A stretch of 62,000 nucleotides of DNA from Strigamia acuminata (GCA_949358305.1 OX442314.1:39812581-39874580), one strand, 5' to 3'. Shown: positions 1 through 11,935, counted from the first letter of the stretch. Translations and numbers: made by a program. Notes: a model not told the origin generated them from the letters alone.

Positions 1-96
1 GACTCGACGTTTTGTCCGATTTGATCGATCGATTTGCTTATTTATTTATTTAATTTGTTGATTTATTCGTCTATTCGTCCATTTATTTATTTATAG

Positions 97-286
97 TCGA
101 CCCCGTGGACGCGCCGCGCTGATCGCGCGACTCACCGCCGCCGAGCCGACTGGACCGAGGCTCCCGACGCCGAGGTAGGTAATTCGGCCAAACGTTTCGA
201 TTCGCCGGCCCGTCTATCTATCTGTTTATTTAATTTGTGTAATTAATTTGATATTTTTTCTCAGGGACCCGCAGCCAGACCCGTAG
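97..286 (+). CDS. 3' end of a 78-nt-exon family gene (partial at window start)
   Basis: Two exons are visible: 97-174 (78 nt, phase 2 in and out, after ttatag and before gtaggt) and 265-286, which ends in TAG. The encoded tail is rich in Arg, Ala and Pro. The exons, introns and about 350 bp of 3' flank align with the gene at 32069-32773: the penultimate exons are both 78 nt and share the RGRA...RL/F-A-A-x-E-P-T pattern, and the last exons both read D-P-[QR]-P. An AATAAA signal lies near 409. The upstream exons lie before the window, which opens inside an intron. Function unknown; no known domain seen. Confidence 0.6.
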
Positions 287-902
287 TCGGGGCCGAACCG
301 GACAATTCTCCCGTTCGTGTTATTTATTTGTTTTTATTTATTTATTTCTTTTTTAATTTCTTCGTTTCTTTCTTTTGTACATTGTTTTCCGTTCCCCAAT
401 TGTAAGCAATAAAAATAATTATCTTTTATCGAACAGTTTGAAGTTTTTTTTTTTTTTTTTTTACAACCTTGGTTTAAATTTGAATTGGGGGGTGGGAGGT
501 GGGCGCTAGCGGCCAAAACTTCATCGCGGGGGGGGACTGGATGAAAGGGTTCGCGGCGGAGTGAGTCGCTCAAAGTCATAAAATCGGTGTCGATTTTTAC
601 GAGATGTTGGGGGCGGTTGGAAGCCAACCAATGGACGCGCCGACGCCGCCCCGCTGTTAAATCCCACACGCAGTCGCTCGTGCACGCGCGACACGTGGAT
701 AGACGATTGGTCAGGGAGTAATTCGATCCTTTCCTTTCCCTCTACCGACGCCCATCGGAATGTCACCGACAGACCCGGCACGGTGGAGACTTTAATAAAA
801 ACAAACGAAACGAAGAGAAGCAAAATGAAATGAAACCGGGCAAAGCGTTGCAAAGTAAAACGAGGTTGTTTAATCATAAACACGAGCACTATAATAATGA
901 TG

Positions 903-947
<45 letters not shown>

Positions 948-970
948 GCAATAATAGTAATAATTAATAA
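287..970. other. 3' flank and intergenic sequence with TAA-type microsatellite
   Basis: This stretch holds the polyadenylation region of the preceding gene (AATAAA near 409), a conserved flank of about 250 bp that recurs at about 32840-33110 (shared string AAAGTCATAAAATCGGTGTC), and an AAT/TAA trinucleotide tract at about 895-965. Minus-strand reading frames cross it, but they have no splice or homology support. Confidence 0.5.
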
Positions 971-3295
971 TTAGCAACGACGACAAGAATAAGAATAGTG
1001 ATTAGAATGAAAATAAATATATACATTTATAAAATTATAAGAGAAGAATTCCTCCCTTAATGGCGCCCTCCATCTCCCTTCTCCTTCTTCTTCTTCTTCT
1101 TCTCCTTCCTTCTTCTCCTTCTTCCCCCTGTCGCTCGATTTTCCGACCCCCTTCCCCTTCCACACCTTCCCCCCCTCCACTCGCTTCGGTCCCGCCTCGA
1201 AGTCGCCGTCGTCGTCGCGCCCTTCTTCACCGTCTTTTCCGCACCTCTCTCCACCACCGTCTTCGTGCTCTTCCGCGGGCACGGGCACCTGCAGACCCGG
1301 CGCCGAAGATGGCCCCGCGGGCACTGGCGGGACCCCCTCCGCCATAAACGTCAACACGAGCGGCCGGTGTTCCGGCTGAAAGGAAAAAGGGAAAACGAAT
1401 AATTAGAACGCGCCGACAACGACACGCGCAGCGGATATACCCACCGGTGATATGTCCCACTTGTGCAGCATCTCGTCCATCGTCACAACAACGACGTTGT
1501 CCGTCTGTGGAACGAAGAAAAAGGAAAAACAAAACAAAACAAAACAAATTAATAAATTAATTGATCAAAATTAAATTTTACGTAAAAGAGTCGTTTACCT
1601 CTCCGATCAAAGACCGAAGTTCGTCGACGACCCATCGCGTGAGCCGAACACTCCCATCCAAATACACCTTGCCCGACAACGACCCGTCCCAATCGTTGCG
1701 GCGGCGTTTCTTTCGCGGCGGCGAATGGGGAGCACCGCGAGCATGCTGGGTGCCGTCGTCGTCGTCTTCTTCGTCGTCGTCTTCGTCCTCGTCCTCGTCC
1801 TCGGTTCGCCTCCCCTCCTCGTCTTCTCTCTCCTCTTCCTCGCGTATCCACGCCGGGGGGGTGGTCCCGAACCGATGGACATCCAGCCAATGGTCGGCCA
1901 GCCCATCGGCGGACGGCGTCGCCGAGCAAAGAGGGCAATGTCCATCCTCGTCTTCGGCGTGCATCCGTTTCAACGTCTAGAGGAGGACAACAACAACAAG
2001 AACAACGTTGACGATAAAATAAAATGAAATAAATAAATAAATAAATAAATAAAGAGAAAGGAAAAAGAGGAAGAAGATGAAGAAGAAAGCGAACTAGTCG
2101 TTCAACTACGGTAGTTCGATATTCACCGAAATCAAAAGACGGGGCTGGCGCGAATACAGCCGCAGCAACCCTCGGGCGGCCTCGGCCGCGTCGTCCAGGA
2201 CGGCGTGCCACTTCCGCCAGTGGCGGAAAGCGTCCCGGAAGAAGCTCCCGTACTTCGTCACTTCTATAGAGAAAATTGGAATTTGAAATAAATAAATAAA
2301 TAAATAAATAAATAAACAAACAAATAAATGTTTGTTCGTTCGTCTTGTTTCTTACTGTCCGGGCGGAAAGCGCACATGGCGCAGTAGTGGGCCTTATTGC
2401 CCTCCTTCTCTGGCGCCTCTTTCCCCGACGACGAGGCGCCCTTCGTCCCCCTTCTTCCCCCGCCCCCCGTTCGCTCGTTCTCTTCTCTCCCCCTCCGCCG
2501 TCGCCGCGTTGACGTGCTCCCCGTCGCCCCCTTCACCATCCGGAGCATCCTCGCCTCCATCGCCTCCATCTTCGCTTCCACCGCCGCCCCCACCGCCGCC
2601 TTAATCCTCGCTTCCGTCACCGCGTCCGTTGTCGCGGCGGCGGCGGCGGCGGCGGCGTCGGTGCCACCGGACAGCTCGTTGGCGGCGCCGGTGCCACCGG
2701 ACGACTTGTCGAGCATCGTCGAGCGAGTTCCTTGTGTCTGGAAGAAGCAAAACGACTGATTAAACAGACAATCAAAAACAAACGAGCGAACAAACGGTAT
2801 ACGAGTATCGACAAAAATTACCGCTTTCGCCACTTTCGCGGCCTTGGTCGCGCGACCATCGGACAACTTCCGCTTTAGATTCCGAGGCCGCAGGGTGATG
2901 TGCAGCGGTGGCAACCGTTTCGGGGGCGGCGGCGGCGGCGTCGGCGTCGGCGATGACGACTGCGGCGACGAGACCGAAGCTCGCCCGGAAGACGGCAAAG
3001 GCGACTTCGGCGACGTCTGTGGCGTCGACGGCGCCGGAACTCGTTCCGGATGCGCCGGTGATGTGGCGTCTCCGGCGACGGTCTGCGGGTCCGGGGCGGG
3101 TTTGCACGCCCGCTGGATGTCGTTCTCCGACAACCGCTCCACGGGTACGGTGACTCGCTGTAGCAGCACCTCCGACGAAAGCGGCGCCGTCGCCTCAAAC
3201 GTCTCCGGCGACGATTGCGGCGAAGACGAAGACGTCGACGCGATTAAGATTGGCGATGGGAATCTCCCGGGCGTCTACCGAGAAAAGGAGAAAAA

Positions 3296-3335
<40 letters not shown>

Positions 3336-3340
3336 ATGAA

Positions 3341-3371
<31 letters not shown>

Positions 3372-3801
3372 AGAAACAAACAAACAAACAAACAAACAAA
3401 CAAACAAACAAACAAATAAACAAATAAAGTAAATTAAAGTAAAGTAAAGTAAAATAAGGTAAAGTAAAGTAAACTCGTAAATGAGCGAGTGTGTGAGTAC
3501 GGACGATCGAGTTGAGACAAGAGAAAATACCTCTCGCGGCCACTCCAGGCTGTTTGTTTGAGGAAAGAACGCGGGTAAGGAAAAAGAGAAAAAAAAATAT
3601 AAAAAAAAAGAAATATGCACAAAGTTGGGTGATGGAAATGCCAAAACGTTACCTTCTTCATCCTTTTCCACGCGCTCCCTCCCGCCCTCGTCTCCCTCTT
3701 CACGGCCTTCTTATCGCCTCTCTTCTCTTTCGTCTTTCTGGCGCCCTTTTTCTCTTCCGTCCCCTTCTCCGTTCTCACCTCTCCCCCCTCATCATTCGGC
3801 T

Positions 3802-3836
<35 letters not shown>

Positions 3837-5906
3837 TCCTCATCCTCCTTCTTCTCCTTCTCCGCCATCATCCTCTCTTCCTCCTCTTCTTCCTCTTTCT
3901 TCTTCTTCTCCGCAATCACCCTCTTTTCCTCCACTTCTTCCTCCTTTTTCTTCTTCTCCGCCATCACCCTCTTTTCCTCCTCTTCTTCCTCCTTCTTCTT
4001 CTTCTCTTCCGCCCTCGCCTTCTTTTCCTCCTCTTTTCTCTTCTTCTTCTCCCTTTTCTCCTTCTTCTTCTTCTTCTTCTCCTCCTTCTCCTCCTCCTCT
4101 TTCTTCTTCTTCTCCGCCATCGCCCTCTCTTCCTCCTCTTCTTCCTCTTTCTTCTTCTTCTCCGCCATCGCCCTCTTTTCCTTCTCTTTCGCTAACCACC
4201 CACGCATCCAATCACTCCTCTCGTCGGCTTCACTCTCGCTCAGCTCCTCGTCGGCCTCGTCATCGCTCTGCCCGTCGTCGGTGTCACTACTGTCATCCTC
4301 ACTCTGCTCCCCCTCGGTCTCTTTCGCGTCTCTCTTTTTCCTACAAAAGAGGTGAAATTGTGAGACATTGCGCGCGACCCGCAAAGAACGCGTCAAACTT
4401 ACACCGGCGACGCGCCCGTGGACTCCGCGGACCGCCGCTCGCTCATCGCCCGACCCGCGGGCCGCGACAAACCCGGTGCCAACGCATTCGATGGTTGCTG
4501 CTGTTGTCGTGGCGAATCTGGCTGGATCTGGAAAGGAGCGAAACGAGCGGCGGACTAAGAAAATAAAATAAAACGAGCGTGGGAATGACGATTCTTTCAC
4601 TCACCGGCGCCGTCGACCGCGACTTCGGACCGCGCAGCATCATCATCGCCGCCTCGAACACCCCAAGTCGTCCGGTCTGCGACCCGGCCGTTGTTGTCGC
4701 CGTCGCCTGCGACTCGAGCGACGCCTGGCTATTCAGGGGCAGCGTGGTGTCCTGCGACTCTTCGTCCTCGTCTTCGCCCGGGGACCGAGAAAGCTGCGTC
4801 ACCCGCGAGAAAACGAAATAAACGGGATCGATAAAATAAAATAATTACGCGATAATTCTTTTACTCACCGTCTCGGGTCCCGCGGGCCGTGGTCGGGGGT
4901 CGACCGTCGACGACGACGAGCCCGGCACGACCTGGAAGAAAACAAACGAACAGACAAATATAAGTAAACGAGCGAATTAAAGAAAAAGGCGGGCGAAAGA
5001 AAAGAAAAGAAGGAGTAACTTATGAAACGAGGCGAAACGAAACAGATCCGAGTTGGTCGGATGCGCTCTAACGCTCGTTCTCGGGCGCTACTTTGACGGC
5101 GGACGGGCAAGCGTCGAGGCCTCGGCTCGATTTTTACCGGACTCGAACTTTTTTGTTCGTGCACGTTTCGACCCAAACAAACCAACAACAATTTCACTCA
5201 CCGTCGATGGGGATGGCGGCGGTAGTGGCGAATACGTCGGCGATTGCAGTAGCGGCGACGGTAGTGACGATGACAGCGACGACCGACTCGCGGACCGTCG
5301 CGTGGGCAGCGTGACCTGGAAAGAGGCGGACGAGTTAATAAGATGAAATAATAGTGGGACAAAAATATTTTTTTTTTTTTTTTTTTTTTTTCTAAACCCA
5401 CCACCCTGTCGGGTCCTGTCGGACTCGGCACGGGCGCGTTGCCGTCGTCCGGGAAGCGAGGCTGCAACCCTTCGTCGATGGACACGACCTGGAAACGAAC
5501 GAACAAATAAAAAGAAAAAGATAAATAAAAATAAAAGGAAAAATAGAAATAAAAATAAAAATAAGTGGAAAAGTAAGATATAAAGTAACGCGTGAAACAA
5601 AACGAAACAAATCGAGGCGATTCTTTCACTCGGCGCTACCTTTGGTTCCTCGGTGGTCGACTCGGACGCCGCCGACGTCGTCCGCTGCAGCCGCGGCATG
5701 TCGGGAACCACCGCCTCGTCGTCGATCGTGGCCTGTAAATAAGCGATCGAATTAATTAAATGAATGGATGAATAGATGGTTTACGGAACGACTCTTTCAC
5801 TTACGGGTTTCGCCGCTACAGCCACGGCATCCGTTTCTTCGACCTCGACCTCCGTTCCGATGTTGAGCTCGGTCTCATCGACTATTTTTTCTTCTTCTTT
5901 TTCCAT
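971..5906 (-). CDS. Large multi-exon gene, acidic/Lys-Glu-rich protein with embedded double HW zinc finger
   Basis: I reconstruct 14 coding exons by GT-AG sites: 5805-5906 (ATG directly after cag), 5640-5732, 5405-5488, 5202-5315, 4869-4931, 4605-4793, 4403-4527, 3653-4340, 2822-3274, 2356-2737, 2127-2263, 1599-1976, 1445-1504 and 971-1375. Phases agree throughout, and the sum is 3,273 nt, giving 1,090 residues. A 12-nt micro-exon at 3531-3542 is possible. Order along the protein: acidic start; Ser/Pro/Thr-rich stretches; a Lys/Glu block of about 150 residues (exon 8, likely coiled coil or charged helix); a Pro/Ser-rich exon; an Ala-rich EAKMEAMEARM helix; then finger 1 (CAMC ... HWRKWH) and finger 2 (CPLC ... 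HWLDVH), followed by an Asp/Glu run, a basic patch PRKKRRR and an acidic, Lys-rich tail. The basic patch suggests nuclear location, which is inference. I do not recognise the protein. The exact last exon is the least certain part. Confidence 0.65.
3297..3465. repeat. AAAT and CAAA tetranucleotide microsatellites inside an intron
   Basis: AAAT units run from about 3297 to 3372, then CAAA units to about 3418, then a looser GTAAA region. The tract lies in the intron between exons of the large minus-strand gene, and it explains the Tyr/Leu/Phe-rich false frames there. Confidence 0.85.
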
Positions 5907-6500
5907 CTGGTGTCTACGCGGGAGAAGAAAAATTAAATAAATAAATAATTAAATAAATAAAACAAACGAACAACGTGAAAATGTGAAAATAAATTGAGTG
6001 ACAAGCGACGATAAACCGGGAACGAGGGATCGAAGATGGGGCGACAGAACACGTCGCGCGAAATCCGCGAGCGGGACACCGAGCCCGCTACCCCGGCCGT
6101 TTGCGTCTCGTTATTTTATTTCATTTTATTTTTATTTATTTTTATTAATTAATTAATTAATTAATTAATTAATTAATTGATCAGTTAGTTAATTAAAACT
6201 AATTAAAAAGAAAAAAAAGTTGAAATGAAGCTGTTCCCGCGATCAAGTTTTCTCGCCGCCATGAGCGACGCGACCGAAACGCGACCAAACGAATTTGCAC
6301 GCCGTATTGGCGTACGCTGTTCCGCGTGTACGGGTGCATACGTGTGGTCGCGATCGTGGTTAATAGACCAATTTGTTTACTCACTCGACAATCGACAGGC
6401 AATTGATAAACGTTGTTGGTGCCAAACAATCGCGCGCTAGGGTGCACCGTGGATAAACAAACCCGTGTGACATCTGGTGACAAGTCCGCGAACAATTTCA
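5907..6500 (-). promoter_or_regulatory. Upstream region of the large gene with shared TGACATCTGGTG block
   Basis: Given in plus-strand letters, TGACATCTGGTG at 6468-6479 is followed by a CCGCGAAC-like string. The same block precedes the other three zinc-finger genes at 8126 (TGACACTTGATG, diverged), 10460 and 36791, 160-560 bp before each ATG. A TTAA/AATT run lies at about 6143-6182. The block is probably promoter or 5' leader. That is inferred only from conservation among copies. Confidence 0.4.
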
Positions 6501-6720
6501 TTTCATTTCTAACCTACAAGTAGGCGGTTTAATCAAACCAACCATCGGTTTATATTTAAAAAAAAACAAAACAAACAAGAGAAAAAAATAAAATAAAATA
6601 AAATAAAATAAAATAAAATAAAAGGAGTCGGCGTCAAAGGAAACCGTGGTAGCGGCGCCAACGGGACGAATCCGATCTATCAATAAGACGGGCGACCCGG
6701 CGCTGGCCGAGGAGGCGCGC

Positions 6721-6764
<44 letters not shown>

Positions 6765-7043
6765 GCTTGTCTGTCTCGTTTCGAAGTTGACGGATATGTT
6801 GGTCGATTTCTTTTGTTTTATCATCTATTTTGTTGTTCATTCCCTCTCTTACACGGTCGCGCCGAAACGTAACGACACCACCGCCCCTCGTTACGTCGTT
6901 CCCGGCAGCCGTCGCTCGCCCGACGCGCCCTCGCGCGCTCCCGTGTCCCCCGCACGCGCCTAAACGCGGTCACGTCGCAGAAGCGCGCCGATCCAGTGCC
7001 CTGATCAAAGACGTTTTGTTTCGATTTTATCGTCGCTGCGTGA
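6501..7043. other. Intergenic, with AAAAT and CTGT microsatellites
   Basis: AAAAT units lie at about 6585-6622 and a CTGT/GTCT tract at about 6719-6766. No frame here has splice sites, codon character or a paralogue elsewhere in the window. Confidence 0.6.
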
Positions 7044-7211
7044 GGAGAAGACAAAGACGACGACGACGACGACGACGAAGTTCGGAAAGAGAGTCGAGAG
7101 GCTGACGAGGAAGATGCGGGAGAAGACAAAAGTGGTCGCGTTGAAGTTGAACTTGACGAGGAAGAGGCTCGGGGGCCCGGGGACCGACCTGTACGAGTTG
7201 GGAGCGGATGA
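7044..7211 (+). CDS. Relic or last exon of an acidic protein paralogous to 35496-35777
   Basis: This 55-codon open segment begins with an Asp run and contains KESREADEEDAG. It aligns with KENREAGKEDAG at the end of the exon at 35496-35777. The TGA at 7041 closes the frame upstream, so a splice acceptor near 7043 is needed, or the gene is broken. Both copies are followed by the string GGTTAATGTGGATTT (or its variant) and then a convergent zinc-finger gene, so gene and neighbour were duplicated together. Function unknown. Confidence 0.35.
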   Translation, partial: GEDKDDDDDDDEVRKESREADEEDAGEDKSGRVEVELDEEEARGPGDRPVRVGSG

Positions 7212-7406
7212 GTTGGAGACGGTGGACGACAAGGACGAGTCGTTTGTTTGTAATAATAACGATGTAATGATGTAATAATAATAATAATAACAACAAAAAC
7301 AACAACAACAACAATTACAATGGTTAATGTGGATTTATTTATTTTTTTTTTATTTTATTTATTTTTTTTTTTTATATATTTGAGACAATACAATAAAAGA
7401 AAAAGA

Positions 7407-7907
7407 TCAAATTAACGAAATCCTGTGCGCCTCCGTCCAATGGCCAATCAGGTTGTCTGGAGAGGGTGTCTCCGCACAAAACGGACAGCGTCTGCCGCGT
7501 TGGTGCACCTGCCCCAATATCTAAAAGAGGGGGGGGGAAGGGAGGAAGAAACGAATTAGTTGGTTGGTTAACTAGACGAAGGAGTTAAATGCTCACCAAC
7601 GCTAGATGAGCGGGCTCGCGCGAATACATTCGTAGCAATCCCCGGATGGCCTCGTCCGCACCTTCACGGATGTCGTGTCGCTGTCGCCAGTGGCGGAAGA
7701 TGTCCATGTAAAAGTAGCCGTCCGGGTCTGAAATAAATAAGAAAAATAAAAATAAAATAAAATAAAAGAAAATGAAAAAATAAAAAGAAAATGGACGACT
7801 AATAAGTAGATAAATAGATGTTTCTCACCGTTTGGGTGCTCGCCGCACAAAACGCAGTAATACGACCTACCGCCCTCTTCTCTGTGTGGTGCTGGTGCTC
7901 CGTTCAT
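7407..7907 (-). CDS. Small double HW zinc-finger protein, copy 2
   Basis: Three exons: 7829-7907, 7597-7727 and 7407-7520. They sum to 324 nt, giving 107 residues, with phases 1 and 0 as in the other copies. Finger 1 is C-V-L-C, 17 residues, then HWRQRH. Finger 2 is C-P-F-C, 11 residues, then HWTEAH. Between them lies the conserved RGLLRMYSRE segment. The first intron interrupts finger 1 between its Cys and His pairs. C2H2-type zinc binding follows from the spacing; the role (nucleic-acid or protein binding) is unknown. An upstream noncoding exon probably ends in the tetranucleotide-rich region at about 8060. The start ATG sits 5 residues from a Pro/Ala stretch, and no other in-frame ATG is better. 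Confidence 0.7.
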
Positions 7908-7984
7908 CTTTCTTTCTTCCGTGTGGGAGACGAATAAAGAATTAATTAATTAATTGAAAATAAATTGGAAAGGGAGATCACACA

Positions 7985-8001
7985 AAGCATCAAACTTACT
8001 C

Positions 8002-8060
<59 letters not shown>

Positions 8061-8061
8061 A
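7985..8061. repeat. ACTT tetranucleotide microsatellite
   Basis: About 17 ACTT units. It overlaps the predicted splice donor of the 5' leader exon of copy 2: the repeat unit itself reads as AAGT/GTAAGT on the minus strand. The copies at 10370 and 36685 have a single acttac donor here, so the repeat may have expanded from the splice site. Confidence 0.8.
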
Positions 8062-8315
8062 ACGAAGACGATGTGGCGACGGGGACCGGGCGGATGATGA
8101 AACGCGCACTTGATCCACGTTGTCGTGACACTTGATGTCGAGACCGCAAACCATTTCGTCTGGACTACGGAGCGCCCGGAGATGCGCTGTACCGCGCTCG
8201 GTACAACGAGGAATTGTACGCGGGCGCGTGTGTGCAAAACATGCGGTCGATTAGCGACGTTCCCTCCGATATGCACTCGCCGAGTGAACGGGGTCGGCAT
8301 CCCACGCCGAGAGAA

Positions 8316-9573
8316 CCGTGCCGGAGAAAGAAAGTTGGAGTCGAAGCCAGCAAACGAGACTACCGGGAAACATCACGACCATCGTTGCGAACAACGTTGG
8401 CACGACAAAGACTTTAAAAAGACAGGCACGCTCGGGCACCCGGTGGAAGGCGAATCCTCTCGATGGCGCGTCCCATGCCGAGGGAACCGTGCCGGAGAAA
8501 GAAAGTTGGAGTCGAAGCCAGGCGGCCGAATTCCGCCACCCGGAAGTGCGTTCGTGTCCAGTTGATCGGGGACGGAAAGAAGATCGTGGCTTGCGCGCCC
8601 AGAGACGGATGTTTGTTTGAATTTTAACGAGATGGAAAACGACGGAGTTTTGGTTGCCGGATTCGGTCGTAGCGGGGCACGCCGTTGGTGATGTTCCCGG
8701 CGCGCGATTCAAAGTGGTCAAAGTCGCTAATGTTTCGTTGTTGGCTTTGTACGGGGAGAAAAAGGAAAGACCGAGGTCTTAAAATGTGTTTGTTTTTTTT
8801 TTTTGTTTGTTTGCTTGTTTAGTGGCAAATTTGAATTCGATCGAGTTTCAAAAATAAATCGATCGAAACGTTAAAAACGAGACTTTAACGTAGAATTTCT
8901 CATTCGTTTTAATGGCGGCAACGACTTTTTGATCGGACGACACTATCGTTTATTACAAACAAACAACGGGGTGGCGAGTAAACCGAGTGACTTCGGGCGC
9001 CGCGTTAGCATCCAAGAAACAATTAGCTCACCCGCGTGTTCGTCATCTTTGCTCGCCGCCGAGAGGATTTGCCTTCCATCGGGTGCCCGAGCGTGTCTGT
9101 CTTTTTCGAAGTCTTCGTCGCGCCAAACGTTGTTCGCGACGATGATCACGATGTTTCCTCGCAGTTCGCCGACCTCGCGGTTTACCCGCTTCGCTCGTTG
9201 GATACGGAAGGTCGATCGGTTTATTTTTGAATTTTGGTCGCCGAGTTCGAATTTGCCGCCGAATTTGTTCGCGCGGTCTCTCGCCGTAATATGTTTTGTT
9301 TCTTTTTTTTTTTCTTTCTTGATTTTCTGTTTAATTTTTATTTATTTATTTATTTATTTATTTTTTTATTTATTAATTAATTAATTTATTTTTTTTTTTT
9401 ACGAACCAAAAAAAAAAAAGACACATTTTAAGACCTCGGTCTTTCCTTTTTCTCCCCGTACAAAGCCAACAACGAAACATTTGCGACTTTGGCCACTTTG
9501 AATCGCGCGCCGGGAACATCACCAATGGCGTGCCCCGCTACAACCGAATCCGGCAACCAAAACTCCGTCGTCC
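8316..9573. repeat. Interleaved inverted duplications (X-Y-X'-Y')
   Basis: Segment Y (8641-8791) recurs inverted at 9420-9570 with about 98 percent identity by eye. Segment X (about 8325-8475) recurs inverted at about 9050-9185 with more divergence. The order X, Y, inverted X, inverted Y is not a simple palindrome. A roughly 40-bp piece (GTGCCGGAGAAAGAAAG core) is also repeated directly at about 8318 and 8482. I see no reliable gene in this interval. Confidence 0.65.
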
Positions 9574-9778
9574 GCCTCGTTAAATAACAACTACGATTAA
9601 TGTGGATTTTTTTTTATTTTTATTTTTATTTTTATTCTTATTTTTTTTATTTTTAATTAATTAAAACAAATAAAAAGAAATGAAGAAGAAGTCATACAAT
9701 ACAAAAAAAAACAAAAAAACAAAAAAACAAAAAAAGGTCAAATAAAATCGAATGCACGGTCCACCGATGCTGTCTCCG

Positions 9779-10296
9779 TCATCCCTGGTGGGCGGTCGGT
9801 GCTTGAAATCTATGCGCTTCCACCCAATGGGTAGAGAGATCCTCGAAAAAGGGTGTTTCCGCGCAAAACGGACAGCGTCCGTCGTTGTGTCGGTACACCC
9901 GTCTCAGTGCCTTGAAAAAAAAATAAAAAATAAAAAAAAATAAATTAGTTGACTAGTTAACTCGGCGAAGAAACTAAAAGCTCACCAATGCCAAACGAAC
10001 GGGGTCGCGCGAATGGATTCGTAGCAGCCCTCGGGTGGAATCGTCCGCATCTCCGCCGATGTTATGGTACCGTCGCCAGTGACGAAAGGCATCTTTACAG
10101 AAAACACCGTTCGGTTCTGAAACGAGAAAAAATTAAAATCAAATAAAATATACATAATTAAAAAATAAATAAATAAATAAATTGAACAACTGATAAGTAA
10201 ATAAATGGATGTTTGTTTCTTACTGTCGGGGTATTTACCGCAGCACAAAGCGCAGTAATGTGACTTGTCGCCCTCTGCATGCTGCGCTCCTTCCAT
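9779..10296 (-). CDS. Small double HW zinc-finger protein, copy 3
   Basis: Exons 10224-10296, 9986-10116 and 9779-9910 sum to 336 nt, giving 111 residues. Intron phases 1 and 0 match copies 2 and 4. Finger 1 is CALC, 18 residues, then HWRRYH; finger 2 is CPFC, 11 residues, then HWVEAH. RGLLRIHSRD lies between the fingers, and the C-terminus begins F-Q-A-P as copy 4 begins Y-Q-A-P. The upstream leader exon and the TGACATCTGGTG block (10460) are conserved. Biochemical role unknown; the gene looks intact. Confidence 0.7.
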
Positions 10297-10593
10297 CTTT
10301 CTTCTGTGTGGGAGACGAGTAGAGAATTGAAAATAAATTGGAGAGAGAAACCACACAAAACACCAAACTTACCAACGGAGACGAAGTGCCGATGAAAACC
10401 GGGAGGAAAATGAAACACTCGCGCGATATACGCTGTCGGACCAACGTGCGCGTTTGTCGTGACATCTGGTGTCGAGCTCGCAAACCATTTCGTGGCCGCG
10501 CGAGTCGAGGCCGTCGACTTCGAGTGGTAGCCGAGACCGTAAATGAATTCGCTTTTACCGCGACGAATCTCGCGCGACCGCGACTCCGCAAAA

Positions 10594-11062
10594 ATACCGT
10601 ATATGGCCCGTAACGGCCCGCCGACGGTCCCGTAACGGTCCCGTCACGACCCCGTCAACGGCTTGTACGGGCCGTGATGGGGTCGTGACGGGACCGTCGG
10701 CGGCCCGTTAACGGACCGTGCGGGCCGTTACGGGATCGTGACGGTCCCGTCACGATCCCGTCAACGGCTTGTACGGGCCGTTACGAGATCGTGACGGTCC
10801 CGTTGGCGGCTCGTTAACGGCCCGTACAAGCCGTTGACGGGATCGTGACGGTCCCGTCACGATCCCGTAACGGCTCGCACGGGCCGTTAACGGGCCGCCG
10901 ACGGTCCCGTGACGGTCCCGTAACGGCCTTCGTTCCCGGACTTCGGCTCGCCGACGGCCCGTACGACCTCATGCGGGCCGTTAACAGCCCGTTAACGGGC
11001 CGCCGACGGTCCCGTCACGATCCCGTAACGGCCCGTCATGATCCCGTAACGGGCTGAAAACG
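10594..11062. repeat. Palindrome-rich GC satellite, short outlier array
   Basis: The array consists of reiterated GGCCGTTAACGGCC, CCGTCACGATCCCG and related units, with both orientations mixed. It has the same composition as the large array at about 15716-20999 but lacks the AT-rich spacer found there. It is followed by the same boundary sequence (GGGCTGAAAACGGGAAAACT) as at 20995. Confidence 0.85.
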
Positions 11063-11453
11063 GGAAAACTGAGGGAGTCGGGTGCGAGACCACGTGACCC
11101 GGAGTGTGGTTTTTGGGGGCGAGGGCCGTCCTCCGACCGCGCCGTGACGCGCCCCGAGTCGGATCAAGAGTCACGGCGCGTCGCGGCGCTTTCGGAGCAC
11201 GCGACCCGATCCCCCCCCTCCCTCCCGTCACAAAAACCACGTTTTAGCGAAACCCTTGACCGGTCACAAAACCCACCGAACACCGAAAAGCAACGAACAA
11301 AACGCGCTCGGTCGCACGAACTACTCGGCCAAAACAACATCCGCAAATTCCGCATCGCAGTCGCGATCAACGAAACAACGTATAGGCCGCCGTAATGTTA
11401 AAAAGCGGGACCCTTTCGCCCCCGACAAAATCCGCACACATACCCCAAGGTTA
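11063..11453. repeat. Element arm plus conserved repeat tail
   Basis: 11063-11165 matches the right arm of the foldback element at 21000-21120. 11166-11453 is nearly identical to about 21555-21956, ending at ACCCCAAGGTTA. The tail contains TAGGCCGCCGTAATGTTAAA, which is also found at about 40358. Open frames inside are explained by this repeat. The final GGTTA(A) is where the copies stop being alike. Confidence 0.75.
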
Positions 11454-11729
11454 AACGAGCGTTTCATTCGCCCATTTATCCGTCGGTCTCTTCTAGGCCA
11501 TGGCGGACGGTTTTCCCAAAACTGACGCGGACGCGCGTGTGTGGGTCGCCACGACAACATCGCCCTCTTCCTTCTCGCTTCGACGGACGACTGTGTGTGT
11601 TCGCTCAATCCGCGACGTCTTCACGACCGAACACGTGTCAATTTTGGACAGCCGACTGGCCGATTAATTCTGTTTCGTTTTATTTTATTATATTTTATTG
11701 TATTTTATTTCATTTTTCCATTTTTATTA

Positions 11730-11779
<50 letters not shown>

Positions 11780-11935
11780 TAACAACAACAAAAACAAAGG
11801 CGATGACGACGTATTGTCGGTGCCAACGAGGAAAAAAAAAAAAAAAAACAAAAAAAAAAAAGAAGAAGAATTGAAAACAAATGAAACAGGGATAAATAAA
11901 AACGAACGAATTAACTAATTAATTAATCGATCAAT
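11454..11935. other. Intergenic AT-rich sequence with ATT and poly(A) tracts
   Basis: An ATT trinucleotide tract lies at about 11724-11778 and an A-rich run at about 11830-11875. No gene is supported here. Confidence 0.6.

Noticed and set aside
3512-4566. Leu/Ser/Pro-rich plus-strand frames of 227 and 313 codons
   Set aside because: They are antisense to the Lys/Glu-rich exon of the large minus-strand gene; low-complexity triplets keep several frames open.
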